Shown here: one piece after another, positions 25,598 to 33,596 of the stretch
Layout of the letters: every line of letters starts with the position of its first letter
How positions within the stretch are numbered: position 1 is the stretch's first letter
Source of the DNA: an uncultured Christensenella sp.
GTDB lineage: Bacteria; Bacillota; Clostridia; Christensenellales; Borkfalkiaceae
Assembly (NCBI GenBank): GCA_910586345.1
Contig: CAJUHC010000011.1
Span: forward strand, 1-36,709
Direction of reading: 5' to 3'
DNA length: 36,709 nt
Notes under the pieces: model-generated
The model's database searches: none
What the model saw: the letters and a program-made list of their open reading frames with translations, nothing else
Told to the model about the DNA's origin: nothing
Program-made: the position numbers and the translations under genes

Positions 25598-26621
25598 ATG
25601 GTACGGTGAGAAGGACGAAATCCCTCTCGGATACATAAAACAGATTCCCAATATAAGCGGAGTGGTTACCGCAGTATACGGAACGCCCGTAGGCGAAGTA
25701 TGGGAAACGGAGAAAATACAAAAATTAAAATCAATGTGCGAAGGTTACGGGCTCGAAATGCAGGTTATAGAATCCGTGCCCGTACACGAGGATATAAAAC
25801 TCGGCAAACCCTCGCGCGACGCATTAATAGCTAATTATGCGCAAACTATTTACAATCTCGGCAAAGCGGGAGTAAAATGTATCTGTTATAATTTTATGCC
25901 CGTCTTCGACTGGCTCCGTACCGATTTAAAGAAAAAAGCCTCGGACGGCAGCAATTCCCTCTCGTATTGTCACGATACGTTAATGAAACTCGACGTTAAA
26001 AATCTGCGTCTGCCCGGGTGGGACGAGAGCTACACCGCGGACGAAATCAGCGGATTGATTGAAGAATACGGCAAAATCACTCACGAAAAACTTTTCGGCA
26101 ATCTCGTTTATTTCTTAAGAGGAATTATGCCCGCCTGCAACGAAACAGGAATAAATATGGCGATTCACCCCGACGACCCGCCTTGGGATATGTTCGGGCT
26201 TCCGAGGATAATAACGGGTGCGGAAAGCTACGATAAACTTATTAAAGCCGTGCCGGATAAGCATAACGGATTTACTTTCTGTACGGGTTCGCTCGGCGCG
26301 GGGCGGGGTAACGATTTGCCCGCTATGGCGGAAAAGTATGCGGAACGGATTTACTTCGCTCATATACGGCAGTTGAAATTCGACAACGAAACCGACTTTA
26401 CTGAAGCGGGGCATATTACGGACGCAGGCAATCTCGATATTTACGCAATCGTAAAAGCGTTGGTTAAAGGCGGCTTCGACGGGTACGTCCGTCCCGACCA
26501 CGGCAGGAACATATGGGGTGAGGACGGCAAACCCGGTTACGGGTTATACGACCGCGCTCTCGGCGCGGCGTATCTCAACGGTTTGTTCGAGGCGGTAGAA
26601 AAAGGAGAGAAAAATGGTTAA
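25581..26621 (+). CDS. uxuA: D-mannonate dehydratase
   Basis: This 346-residue UxuA removes water from D-mannonate to give 2-keto-3-deoxy-D-gluconate, using a divalent metal in a TIM-barrel fold. Family features are the N-terminus MKLTFRWYG, the CICYNFMPVFDWLRTDL segment, MAIHPDDPPWDMFGLPRI (metal and substrate ligands), FCTGSLGAG, and a C-terminal YVRPDHGR. The length is normal. It begins inside the 3' end of the symporter gene and overlaps the next gene by 8 bases, so the three are coupled. Confidence 0.95.
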   Translation: MKLTFRWYGEKDEIPLGYIKQIPNISGVVTAVYGTPVGEVWETEKIQKLKSMCEGYGLEMQVIESVPVHEDIKLGKPSRDALIANYAQTIYNLGKAGVKCICYNFMPVFDWLRTDLKKKASDGSNSLSYCHDTLMKLDVKNLRLPGWDESYTADEISGLIEEYGKITHEKLFGNLVYFLRGIMPACNETGINMAIHPDDPPWDMFGLPRIITGAESYDKLIKAVPDKHNGFTFCTGSLGAGRGNDLPAMAEKYAERIYFAHIRQLKFDNETDFTEAGHITDAGNLDIYAIVKALVKGGFDGYVRPDHGRNIWGEDGKPGYGLYDRALGAAYLNGLFEAVEKGEKNG

Positions 26622-27462
26622 TCCTATCAATACGAATTTGAAAGGCAAAGTCGCGGTGGTTACGGGCGCGGGCGGAATTATATGTTCTATGCTCGCAAAA
26701 TCTTTGGCTGCCGCGGGAGCGAAAGTTGCTTTACTCGATTTGAACGAGCAAGCGGCAAAAAATTACGCGGAAGAAATATTGGTTTCGGGCGGTATCGCAA
26801 AGGGGTACAAAGCTAACGTCCTCGATAAGCAAAGCCTTGTCGAGTGCCATAGCCGGATACTTGCGGATTTCGGGAAATGCGATATTCTTATAAACGGCGC
26901 AGGCGGAAACAATCCCAGAGCCACGACGGATAAAGAGTATTTCGAACAGGGGGATATAGAAGCGGATACGAAGTCGTTTTTCGATTTGGAGCAAAGCGGA
27001 GTCGAGTTTGTGTTCAATCTTAATTTTTTAGGTACGCTTCTGCCGACGCAGGAGTTCGCGCGCGATATGGTTGACAGAGAGGATTGCAATATTTTAAATA
27101 TATCGTCTATGAACGCTTATACTCCGCTTACTAAGATACCCGCGTATTCGGGTGCGAAAGCGGCTGTGAGCAATTTTACGCAATGGCTCGCCGTGCATTT
27201 TTCCAAGACGGGAATAAGAGTGAACGCAATCGCGCCGGGGTTCTTCTCGACAGCGCAGAATAAAAAACTTTTATGGAATGACGACGGCTCGCCTACCGCG
27301 AGAACGGGAAAAATACTCGCCGCGACGCCTATGGGCAGATTCGGAGAGATGGAAGAACTCGTAGGTGCGGTGCTGTTTTTACTGGATAAAAAATGTTCGA
27401 GTTTTATAACAGGCGCGGTTATTCCGATTGACGGCGGATTTTCGGCGTATTCCGGAGTTTAA
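26614..27462 (+). CDS. uxuB: SDR-type D-fructuronate reductase / D-mannonate oxidoreductase
   Basis: This 282-residue short-chain dehydrogenase has the nucleotide-binding segment TGAGGIIC (17-24), INGAGGNNP, catalytic serines in NISSMNAYTPL, and Tyr178-x-x-x-Lys182 in YSGAKAA. It is of the SDR type that replaces the classical long-chain UxuB in many Bacillota (YjmF-like). It would interconvert D-fructuronate and D-mannonate with NAD(P)H. The overlap with uxuA and the presence of uxaC next to it support the role strongly, although SDR specificity cannot be read from motifs. Confidence 0.87.
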   Translation: MVNPINTNLKGKVAVVTGAGGIICSMLAKSLAAAGAKVALLDLNEQAAKNYAEEILVSGGIAKGYKANVLDKQSLVECHSRILADFGKCDILINGAGGNNPRATTDKEYFEQGDIEADTKSFFDLEQSGVEFVFNLNFLGTLLPTQEFARDMVDREDCNILNISSMNAYTPLTKIPAYSGAKAAVSNFTQWLAVHFSKTGIRVNAIAPGFFSTAQNKKLLWNDDGSPTARTGKILAATPMGRFGEMEELVGAVLFLLDKKCSSFITGAVIPIDGGFSAYSGV

Positions 27463-27499
27463 AATAAACAGCCGTCTTAAATTACGGTAGAGGCGTGAT

Positions 27500-28876
27500 A
27501 TGAGTTACATAAAAAATAATTTTTTACTTGAAACAGGGACGGCGGAAAAACTTTATAACGTCTATGCAAAGGACGCGCCGATTTTCGATTATCACTGTCA
27601 TTTATCCGAACGTCAGATACTCGAAAACAAACCTTTCGGGAATATTTACGAAATCTGGCTAGCCGGCGATCATTATAAATGGCGGCTTATGCGAAACTAC
27701 GGAATTTCCGAAGAATATATTACGGGGAATAAGAGCGCCGAAGAAAAGTTTATAACCTATTGCAGTGTGCTCGGAACAGCGTTCGGAAATCCTCTGTATC
27801 ATTGGTCGCAGGTCGAACTGAAAGAATTTTTCGGTTGCGAAACGGAAATAAACGCAAACAACGCGGAAGAAATCTGGAATTTCTGCAACGCATATATAAA
27901 AAACAACCGCGTTACTCCGCAGAGTCTTATAGAAAAGAGTAACGTGACGAATCTGTTTACGACAAACGAAGTATTCGACGATTTGTCAGTGTTCGGAAAA
28001 ATTGCAGAGAAAAATTACGGCTTCAAGGTCGCGCCCGCTTTCCGCGCCGACAAAATTATGAACGTAGAAGCGGAGCTTTATAAAGAATATTTAGGACGGC
28101 TCGGCGAAATAAAAGACCTCGGCGCGCTTGAAAAAATACTCGAAAAACGGCTTAAAGAATTTATCTCGGCGGGCTGTAAGGCAAGCGATATTTCGGTACA
28201 GAGCGTATATAAGGTTCCGGACAGACGTTCCGCGTCCGAGGTTTTCGAAAAGAGACTGAACGGCGCCGAAATTACGGAAGAAGACGCGAAAATATTCAAA
28301 GGATACCTTACGTATTTTCTTATGAAACTTTACGCGGAATACGGAGTCGTAACGGAACTGCATATCGGCGCAATGCGCAACAATAACACGTCTGCGTTTA
28401 AAAAACTCGGCGCGGACACGGGTTACGACAGCGTTGCGGAGGATACCTGCGTGAATAACCTGTCGAGATTATTCGACAGACTCGAAACCGAAAACGCTCT
28501 GCCCAAGACTATAGTTTTCAATCTGAACCCTAAAATGAACATTGAAATTACGGCGCTTTTAGGCTGTTTCCAGTCGGATGCGGCAAAGGGAAAAATGCAG
28601 TACGGTCCGGCTTGGTGGTTTCTCGATAATAAAGCGGGAATGGAAAAACATTTGCAGGACTTAACCGCGACGGGGCATATCGCGTCGTTTACGGGAATGC
28701 TTACGGACAGCCGTTCGTTCCTGTCTTATCCGCGCCACCATTATTTCCGCAGGATACTGTGCAATTATCTTGCAAATCTTATGGAAAAAGGCGAAATGAC
28801 GGCGGATTTAAATCTTGTCGGCTCAGTCGTAAGAGATATATGCTACGGCAATGCCGTAAAATATTTCGGGGTTTAA
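27500..28876 (+). CDS. uxaC: uronate isomerase
   Basis: This 458-residue UxaC converts D-glucuronate to D-fructuronate (and galacturonate to tagaturonate). It belongs to the amidohydrolase superfamily: the His32-x-His34 metal motif lies in FDYHCHL, followed by ELHIGAMRNNN and SFTGMLTDSRSFLSYPRHHYFRR, all typical. The length matches the family (about 460-470). A 37-base gap and an AGAGGCG ribosome site separate it from uxuB; no terminator is seen, so it belongs to the same operon. Confidence 0.96.
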   Translation: MSYIKNNFLLETGTAEKLYNVYAKDAPIFDYHCHLSERQILENKPFGNIYEIWLAGDHYKWRLMRNYGISEEYITGNKSAEEKFITYCSVLGTAFGNPLYHWSQVELKEFFGCETEINANNAEEIWNFCNAYIKNNRVTPQSLIEKSNVTNLFTTNEVFDDLSVFGKIAEKNYGFKVAPAFRADKIMNVEAELYKEYLGRLGEIKDLGALEKILEKRLKEFISAGCKASDISVQSVYKVPDRRSASEVFEKRLNGAEITEEDAKIFKGYLTYFLMKLYAEYGVVTELHIGAMRNNNTSAFKKLGADTGYDSVAEDTCVNNLSRLFDRLETENALPKTIVFNLNPKMNIEITALLGCFQSDAAKGKMQYGPAWWFLDNKAGMEKHLQDLTATGHIASFTGMLTDSRSFLSYPRHHYFRRILCNYLANLMEKGEMTADLNLVGSVVRDICYGNAVKYFGV

Positions 28877-28889
28877 CGAGGAGATTTTT

Positions 28890-29447
28890 ATGGATAAATT
28901 AATTCCTGTGGTTGTAATAAAGAATTTAGCCGAAACGGAAAAAATTATGAACGCGCTTAAAAACGACGGCATAAATTGCGCGGAAATCACGTTCCGCACG
29001 GATTGCGCGGCGGAGGCAATCGCGCTTGCGGTTGAAAAATTTCCCGATATGAATATCGGCGCGGGTACCGTAATAAACGCCGGACAGTGCGAAAAGGCTT
29101 TAAAGGCGGGAGCGAAATTCATTGTTTCACCCGGACTGAGCGAGGACGTCGCGAAAATATGCAAAGCGAACGGAATCGATTATTTTCCGGGATGCGTCAC
29201 CCCGACGGAAATTATGCGCGCGCTCGATTTGGGGATAACTACGGTCAAATTTTTCCCCGCGAACGTTTACGGCGGACTTAAAGCGCTTAAAGCGCTGAGC
29301 GCACCGTTTCCTCAGGTCAGATTCATACCGACGGGCGGAGTGAACCGCGAGAATCTTGAAGAATTTCTTGCGTTTGAGAGAATCGCGGCGGTAGGCGGAA
29401 GCTTTTTCGTCGAGGACGCGTTAAGAAAAATCGGCGAGGTGAAATAA
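28890..29447 (+). CDS. eda: 2-keto-3-deoxy-6-phosphogluconate aldolase
   Basis: This 185-residue class I aldolase splits KDPG into pyruvate and glyceraldehyde-3-phosphate. Glu32 lies in AEITFRT, the Schiff-base Lys121 in TTVKFFPA, and the phosphate loop in FIPTGGV with VGGS. It is a little shorter than the common 200-215, mainly at the ends, but all catalytic parts are present. GAGGAG lies 6 bases before the ATG, and the next gene begins one base after its stop. Confidence 0.95.
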   Translation: MDKLIPVVVIKNLAETEKIMNALKNDGINCAEITFRTDCAAEAIALAVEKFPDMNIGAGTVINAGQCEKALKAGAKFIVSPGLSEDVAKICKANGIDYFPGCVTPTEIMRALDLGITTVKFFPANVYGGLKALKALSAPFPQVRFIPTGGVNRENLEEFLAFERIAAVGGSFFVEDALRKIGEVK

Positions 29448-29448
29448 A

Positions 29449-30471
29449 ATGAAAAAGGTTGTGACTTTCGGCGAGCTTATGCTGAGGCTCGCTCCCGAAA
29501 ATTATCTTCGGTTCGTACAGAGCGATAAATACGAAGCGTCTTTCGGAGGCGCGGAGGCAAACGTTGCGGTAAGCCTTGCAAACTACGGAGCGGATGCGGC
29601 TTTCGTTACTAAACTTCCGCCGCACGAGATAGGACAGGCGGCGGTGAACAGCCTGAGAAAGTACGGGGTAGACGTTAGTAAAATAGTGCGCGGCGGGGAA
29701 AGAGTAGGTATTTACTATTGCGAAAAGGGCGCGAGCCAGCGTCCGAGCAAAGTCATATACGACAGAGCTTATTCTTCGATTGCCAAGGCAAAGCGCGAGG
29801 ACTTTAAATGGAGTGAAATTTTGGACGGGGCGGAGTGGTTCCATTTTACGGGAATAACTCCCGCGCTTTCCGAAGAAGTTGCGCAAATCTGTCTCGACGC
29901 GTTAAAGGAAGCAAAAAATAAAGGAATTACCGTTTCCTGCGATTTGAATTATCGCAAGAAGCTTTGGAGCAAGGAACAGGCGGGAAAAACTATGGGCGAG
30001 CTTTGCAAGTACGTCGATTACTGCATTGCCAACGAGGAAGACGCGAAAGACGTTTTCGGAATCGAAGCCGAGGGAAGCGATATAGACGGCGGAAAACTCG
30101 ATAGAAACGGCTATATTTCGGTTGCGAAAAAACTTGCCGAAAAATTTTCGTTCAAGGGAGTTGCGATTACTTTGCGCGAGAGCAAGAGCGCGAACGATAA
30201 CGACTGGTCCGGTATGTTTTACGACGGCAAGGACGCGTATTTCAGCAAAAAATACAGTATGCATATAGTAGACCGCGTCGGCGGCGGAGACAGTTTCGGC
30301 GGCGGACTTATATTTTCTTTGCTTAACGGTCGGGATGCGCAAAAAACAATCGAATTCGCTGTTGCGGCGAGCTGTCTCAAACACAGCGTGGAGGGAGATT
30401 ATAATCTCGTTTCCCTTGCGGAAGTAGAAAATCTCGCGGGCGGCAACGCTTCCGGACGCGTACAGCGGTAA
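29449..30471 (+). CDS. kdgK: 2-keto-3-deoxygluconate kinase (PfkB family)
   Basis: This 340-residue PfkB sugar kinase has the N-terminal FGELMLRLAPE and SFGGAEANVAVSLA, characteristic of KDG kinases, and the catalytic Asp281 in RVGGGDSFGGG. It phosphorylates 2-keto-3-deoxygluconate to KDPG, feeding Eda. It is the last gene of the operon; its ribosome site (GAGGTG) is within the end of eda. A long hairpin lies 67 bases downstream. Confidence 0.93.
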   Translation: MKKVVTFGELMLRLAPENYLRFVQSDKYEASFGGAEANVAVSLANYGADAAFVTKLPPHEIGQAAVNSLRKYGVDVSKIVRGGERVGIYYCEKGASQRPSKVIYDRAYSSIAKAKREDFKWSEILDGAEWFHFTGITPALSEEVAQICLDALKEAKNKGITVSCDLNYRKKLWSKEQAGKTMGELCKYVDYCIANEEDAKDVFGIEAEGSDIDGGKLDRNGYISVAKKLAEKFSFKGVAITLRESKSANDNDWSGMFYDGKDAYFSKKYSMHIVDRVGGGDSFGGGLIFSLLNGRDAQKTIEFAVAASCLKHSVEGDYNLVSLAEVENLAGGNASGRVQR

Positions 30472-30537
30472 AATGCTTTGTTTTGACAAAGTTTCAAAAC
30501 TTCGAAGTTATTAAAACTCGTACTATAATCAAATTTA

Positions 30538-30575
30538 AACTAACCCCCGAACGGAATCCCGTTCGGGGGTTAGTT
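30538..30575. terminator. 17-bp perfect hairpin between kdgK and ypeB
   Basis: AACTAACCCCCGAACGG pairs perfectly with the 17 bases at 30559-30575 around the loop AATC. The T run is weak on the plus strand and moderate on the minus strand (TTTAAATTT). It is a probable bidirectional terminator for the two convergent operons. Confidence 0.75.
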
Positions 30576-30593
30576 GATTCGTGATTGGTAATT

Positions 30594-30686
30594 AAGAAAC
30601 GCGGTTAAGCGGAACGCTTACGTTTGATTGGCGAATTGCCTGTGTCTTGATAAGCAATTAAGATATACGGTTAAGCGGAACGCTTA
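30594..30686 (-). repeat. two tandem copies of the 66-bp repeat at the ypeB stop codon
   Basis: Cores at 30594-30620 and 30660-30686 (period 66) match the cores at 20501-20660 with one to three substitutions. The hairpin TAAGCG-TTC-CGCTTA is fully kept on the minus strand. The TAA that opens the copy at 30686 is the ypeB stop codon, exactly as at the GH2 gene. Confidence 0.92.
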
Positions 30687-32561
30687 CATTAAAGCTCTGC
30701 CCTGAGCGGTTCCGACAACGGTGAAAACTTCGATTTCTTCGCCGGTTTTAGCGTCGACGTAGATATAATAAACGTTTCCGCCGTAGCTTCCGTAGAACTC
30801 GTAAGCGAGCGTTTCCTGTTCGTCGAAAGGTATTACGGTGAGTCTCGAACCTGCGATTTCGAAATCGGGGTTGAGGTTTGCTTCCGCTTCGCTTTCCGAA
30901 ACGGTTGCATCGTCCGCGCTCCTTTCAACGTGGTTGAGAACGTAAGCAATGCCTTCCATACCGGTTACGATACCTCTTTCTTCGCAGACCTTGACTTTAA
31001 TCATATCGGGATAGAATATTACTCCGTCCTGCTCGTAAGCGAAATTAAGATTGCAAGTGGTGCCGTTTTCGCTCGTCCAGACCGCTTTCATATTATCGAA
31101 GCCGAGCGCTCCGAGGAAATCCTGTGCAATATCGGTACATCTTTCAACCGAGAAATTCTTATCGGCGCAGTCCTTGTAGCTGTCGAACATAACGACTTTC
31201 CCGCCCTTTTTGGAAATCTGGGCAAACATTTCACCGTCGTTCGTCGTAAGACATACGTTGTAGCATTCTATCTGTTCCGCAATGGTTTCGCCCGTGCAGC
31301 GCGCGTCGGTTAAACCGTACGCATTGAAATATTCCTTAGCGAGTTCTTCGGCGCGGGTGGAATTGATTTCTTCCAAAGCTTCCAGATTCTTCGCCGTAAC
31401 TTTTTTGATGCTGTCCGAGAAAGGACCGTCGTTTATTTCCTTGGGAGTTTCGATAGTGTTGTTATTGAGGTCGCCGAACGATTTGAACATAAGGCTGTTT
31501 TCTTTGCCTTTCATAGCTTTGAGCATTTCTTTTTCGTTGGACGACGAAGTGAGCTCGTTTATAATGCGCTTCATTTCGAGATTGACTTCGTACATATATT
31601 TTATCGAAGCTTTCTGGCTGTCGGTAAGTTTTTCTCCGCGAGCGACCGCATAAAGCATAGACTGCGCGCTGTCGCCCATTTTATTTACGAACGAAGTCAT
31701 ATTCTGCGTAAGCTGGGTTCCGACGGGAAGTCTTTCGAGCACGACTTCCGCCATTTCGCTTTCGATTGCTATATCGGATAAAATTCTCACCTGTTCGCCT
31801 GCCGAATTGGAAACTCTCGCCTTTGCGAGATTGGTGTCGAGATTGTCTACAATCGAGTTAAGCTCGTAAAGCGACTGGGTGTGTATGCCTGCCATATCCG
31901 CCTGCATTCCATTCATATTCATCCAACCGAAAGTCGTCATCGTTCCGAGCGCGAGCGTCGTTACGCCGAGCGCGATAACCGCGGCAAGCCAGCCGCCGAA
32001 ACCGGGCGCGTGCTGTCTTTCTTTTCTGTCCGCGCGTTTTTCCGCGCGTACCTTTAAGCGGTGTTCGCGTTTAGCCTGTCTTTCCGCCGCGGCGGCTTCG
32101 CGCTTTGCGTTTCGGGCTTCGATTTTTGCTTCGCGTTCTTCGGCTTTGCGCTGAATACGCGCTTCCTTGCTTTCGTGCTTCAACATATCTCTGCGCGCGC
32201 GTCTCTTTTCGCGCTGTTCAGCGCGTTTTTCTTTGAAAGCCGCAATTCTGTCAAGTCTTTTCTGCTTGTGTTCGAGCTGTTTTTCGAGACGTTTTTGTTT
32301 CTTTTCCGCTCTGATTTTTGCGGCTGCGAGTTTCTTTTCTTCGCGCGCCTGCTGTTTTTTCAGCTTTTTCTCGTTGATTTCTTTTTTATTTTTAGCGGGT
32401 TTTACCGATTTCTTTTTCGTACCGGTTTTTGCCGTTTTTGATTTTGAGTTCGTCTTCGCCTTTGCCTTTGCGGGTTGGGAATTTTTCGTTTTTGTGGAAT
32501 TATTGCTCTTGCGCGTCAGTTCTTCAGCTTTTTCCGCGCCGCTTGAAACTTCTTTCTTCAC
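30684..32561 (-). CDS. ypeB: germination protein YpeB with a long basic N-terminal extension
   Basis: The 625-residue product has a YpeB body of about 430 residues: one TM (about 190-212), a helical outer part, then INDGPFSDSI and PepSY-like repeats with GGKVVMFDS, YEQDGVIFYPDMIKVKV and RLTVIPFDEQETLAYEF. YpeB stabilises the cortex-lytic enzyme SleB in the spore. In front lies an extension of about 185 residues made almost only of Lys, Arg, Glu and Ala, predicted as a long charged helix or coiled coil on the spore-core side of the membrane. Bacillus YpeB (about 450 residues) lacks it. The start is GTG with AGGAGG (32568-32573) overlapping the sleB stop. It is the second gene of the sleB-ypeB operon. 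Confidence 0.92.
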   Translation of the reverse strand: MKKEVSSGAEKAEELTRKSNNSTKTKNSQPAKAKAKTNSKSKTAKTGTKKKSVKPAKNKKEINEKKLKKQQAREEKKLAAAKIRAEKKQKRLEKQLEHKQKRLDRIAAFKEKRAEQREKRRARRDMLKHESKEARIQRKAEEREAKIEARNAKREAAAAERQAKREHRLKVRAEKRADRKERQHAPGFGGWLAAVIALGVTTLALGTMTTFGWMNMNGMQADMAGIHTQSLYELNSIVDNLDTNLAKARVSNSAGEQVRILSDIAIESEMAEVVLERLPVGTQLTQNMTSFVNKMGDSAQSMLYAVARGEKLTDSQKASIKYMYEVNLEMKRIINELTSSSNEKEMLKAMKGKENSLMFKSFGDLNNNTIETPKEINDGPFSDSIKKVTAKNLEALEEINSTRAEELAKEYFNAYGLTDARCTGETIAEQIECYNVCLTTNDGEMFAQISKKGGKVVMFDSYKDCADKNFSVERCTDIAQDFLGALGFDNMKAVWTSENGTTCNLNFAYEQDGVIFYPDMIKVKVCEERGIVTGMEGIAYVLNHVERSADDATVSESEAEANLNPDFEIAGSRLTVIPFDEQETLAYEFYGSYGGNVYYIYVDAKTGEEIEVFTVVGTAQGRALM

Positions 32562-32571
32562 TTACTGCCTC

Positions 32572-33300
32572 CTATATTGCGAAAATGTGTTTACCGATAG
32601 TGGTAACTGTCTTTCTGCTGAAAATCCAGGAACTCGTTGCCACCGCGGGGTTGTAATAATAAAGACAACCGTAAGTGGGGTCCCAACCGTTCATAGCGTC
32701 GGAAGCGGCGTTCATAGCCGTCTTATTGGGTTCGAGATTGATTTGTCCGTCGGTAACCGCGGTAAACGCGCCTTTCTGATAAATGACGCCCGAAATGGTG
32801 TTCGGGAAACTCGACGACGCGACGCGGTTTAAAATTACCGCACCGACCGCGACCTGTCCCGTATAGCTTTCGCCTCTCGCCTCTGCGTAAATACATTTAG
32901 CTAACATATACAAGTCGGAATTCGTGTAGTTCGAACCGGAGTTGTTTTTGTTGCCTTCCAGAACCTTGACAGAGTCGTTCATACCAAGCGCCTTGTAAGT
33001 CGCTATGCCTGCAATACCGTCCGCGGTAAGACCGTTTTTCCTCTGGAACTTTTTGACCGCTTCGACCGTACCTTTACCGTAGATACCGTCTACGGCTCCG
33101 TTGTAGTAGCCCCAGTTTTTAAGTCTGCGCTGTAATTCCTTTACTTCGCCGCCGGTTGCACCCTGCCTTAATACCGCAGTCTGCACGTAGGGCATAGAAA
33201 GGTAATCTTCGCTTGTGTGTGCCGTACCGAATACAGCCGTCGCACTGCCTACGGCGGCAACCGCCATTGCGACCAAGCCTATTCTAAGTGCTTTTTTCAT
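32572..33300 (-). CDS. sleB: spore cortex-lytic enzyme SleB
   Basis: This 242-residue protein has a signal peptide (about 1-28), a peptidoglycan-binding domain (about 42-105, LRQGATGGEVKELQRRL to DGIAGIATYKAL), and a SleB/CwlJ hydrolase domain (about 128-242) with the catalytic Glu in CIYAEARGE and the ending FSRKTVTTIGKHIF. SleB cuts muramic-delta-lactam cortex peptidoglycan as a lytic transglycosylase during germination. AGGAGG precedes the ATG and a sigma-G-like promoter lies upstream. It is followed 10 bases later by ypeB, the conserved pair. Confidence 0.95.
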   Translation of the reverse strand: MKKALRIGLVAMAVAAVGSATAVFGTAHTSEDYLSMPYVQTAVLRQGATGGEVKELQRRLKNWGYYNGAVDGIYGKGTVEAVKKFQRKNGLTADGIAGIATYKALGMNDSVKVLEGNKNNSGSNYTNSDLYMLAKCIYAEARGESYTGQVAVGAVILNRVASSSFPNTISGVIYQKGAFTAVTDGQINLEPNKTAMNAASDAMNGWDPTYGCLYYYNPAVATSSWIFSRKTVTTIGKHIFAI

Positions 33301-33370
33301 TTTTCCTCCTTGCTCTCCTTACGGCGAGCGTTTAAACGTTAAACGCGGCGTAAATCTCCGCTGTTGCAAT

Positions 33371-33399
33371 TATTATGAATAATCTTTAAAAAGTTATTC
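33371..33399 (-). promoter_or_regulatory. sigma-G (forespore) type promoter of sleB-ypeB
   Basis: On the minus strand GAATA (33399-33395), a 17-base spacer and CATAATA (33377-33371) fit the forespore consensus (GNATR, 17-18, CATNMTA). It lies about 70 bases before sleB, whose Bacillus homologue is sigma-G dependent. Confidence 0.7.
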
Positions 33400-33498
33400 C
33401 AGGGCCGAAAAAATTTTTTAAAGGCACTTTTTTCCCTTGCGCAAAATAAAATACTGTAAACGAATTACAAAATTTTTAAAATTTTTTCATAAAAACAC

Positions 33499-33526
33499 TT
33501 GAAATTTAAAAAAATGATAGTATAAT
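33499..33526 (+). promoter_or_regulatory. sigma-A promoter of the GH16 gene
   Basis: TTGAAA (33499-33504), a 16-base spacer and a perfect TATAAT (33521-33526) lie about 70 bases before the start codon. Confidence 0.72.
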
Positions 33527-33596
33527 GTTTTTTGCAAGTTAAAACGAAAGGCGGTTTTTGCCCGCAAACCAAATAGATTATGGAGGGGATAGATTT

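Noticed and set aside
31879..32832. Long plus-strand open frames opposite ypeB/sleB
   Set aside because: Products are Phe/Ser/Arg-rich low-complexity sequences mirroring the Lys/Arg/Glu coding of ypeB. No ribosome site or known family.
33364..33370. A TTGCAAT site before sleB as another member of the AraC regulon
   Set aside because: It is a single copy with no partner at 22 bases and lies downstream of the -10 of the sigma-G-like promoter. Likely chance in AT-rich DNA.
33558..33596. Upstream TTG start for the GH16 protein
   Set aside because: No ribosome site before it. TTG 33597 has GGAGGGG at the right distance and gives a normal signal peptide.
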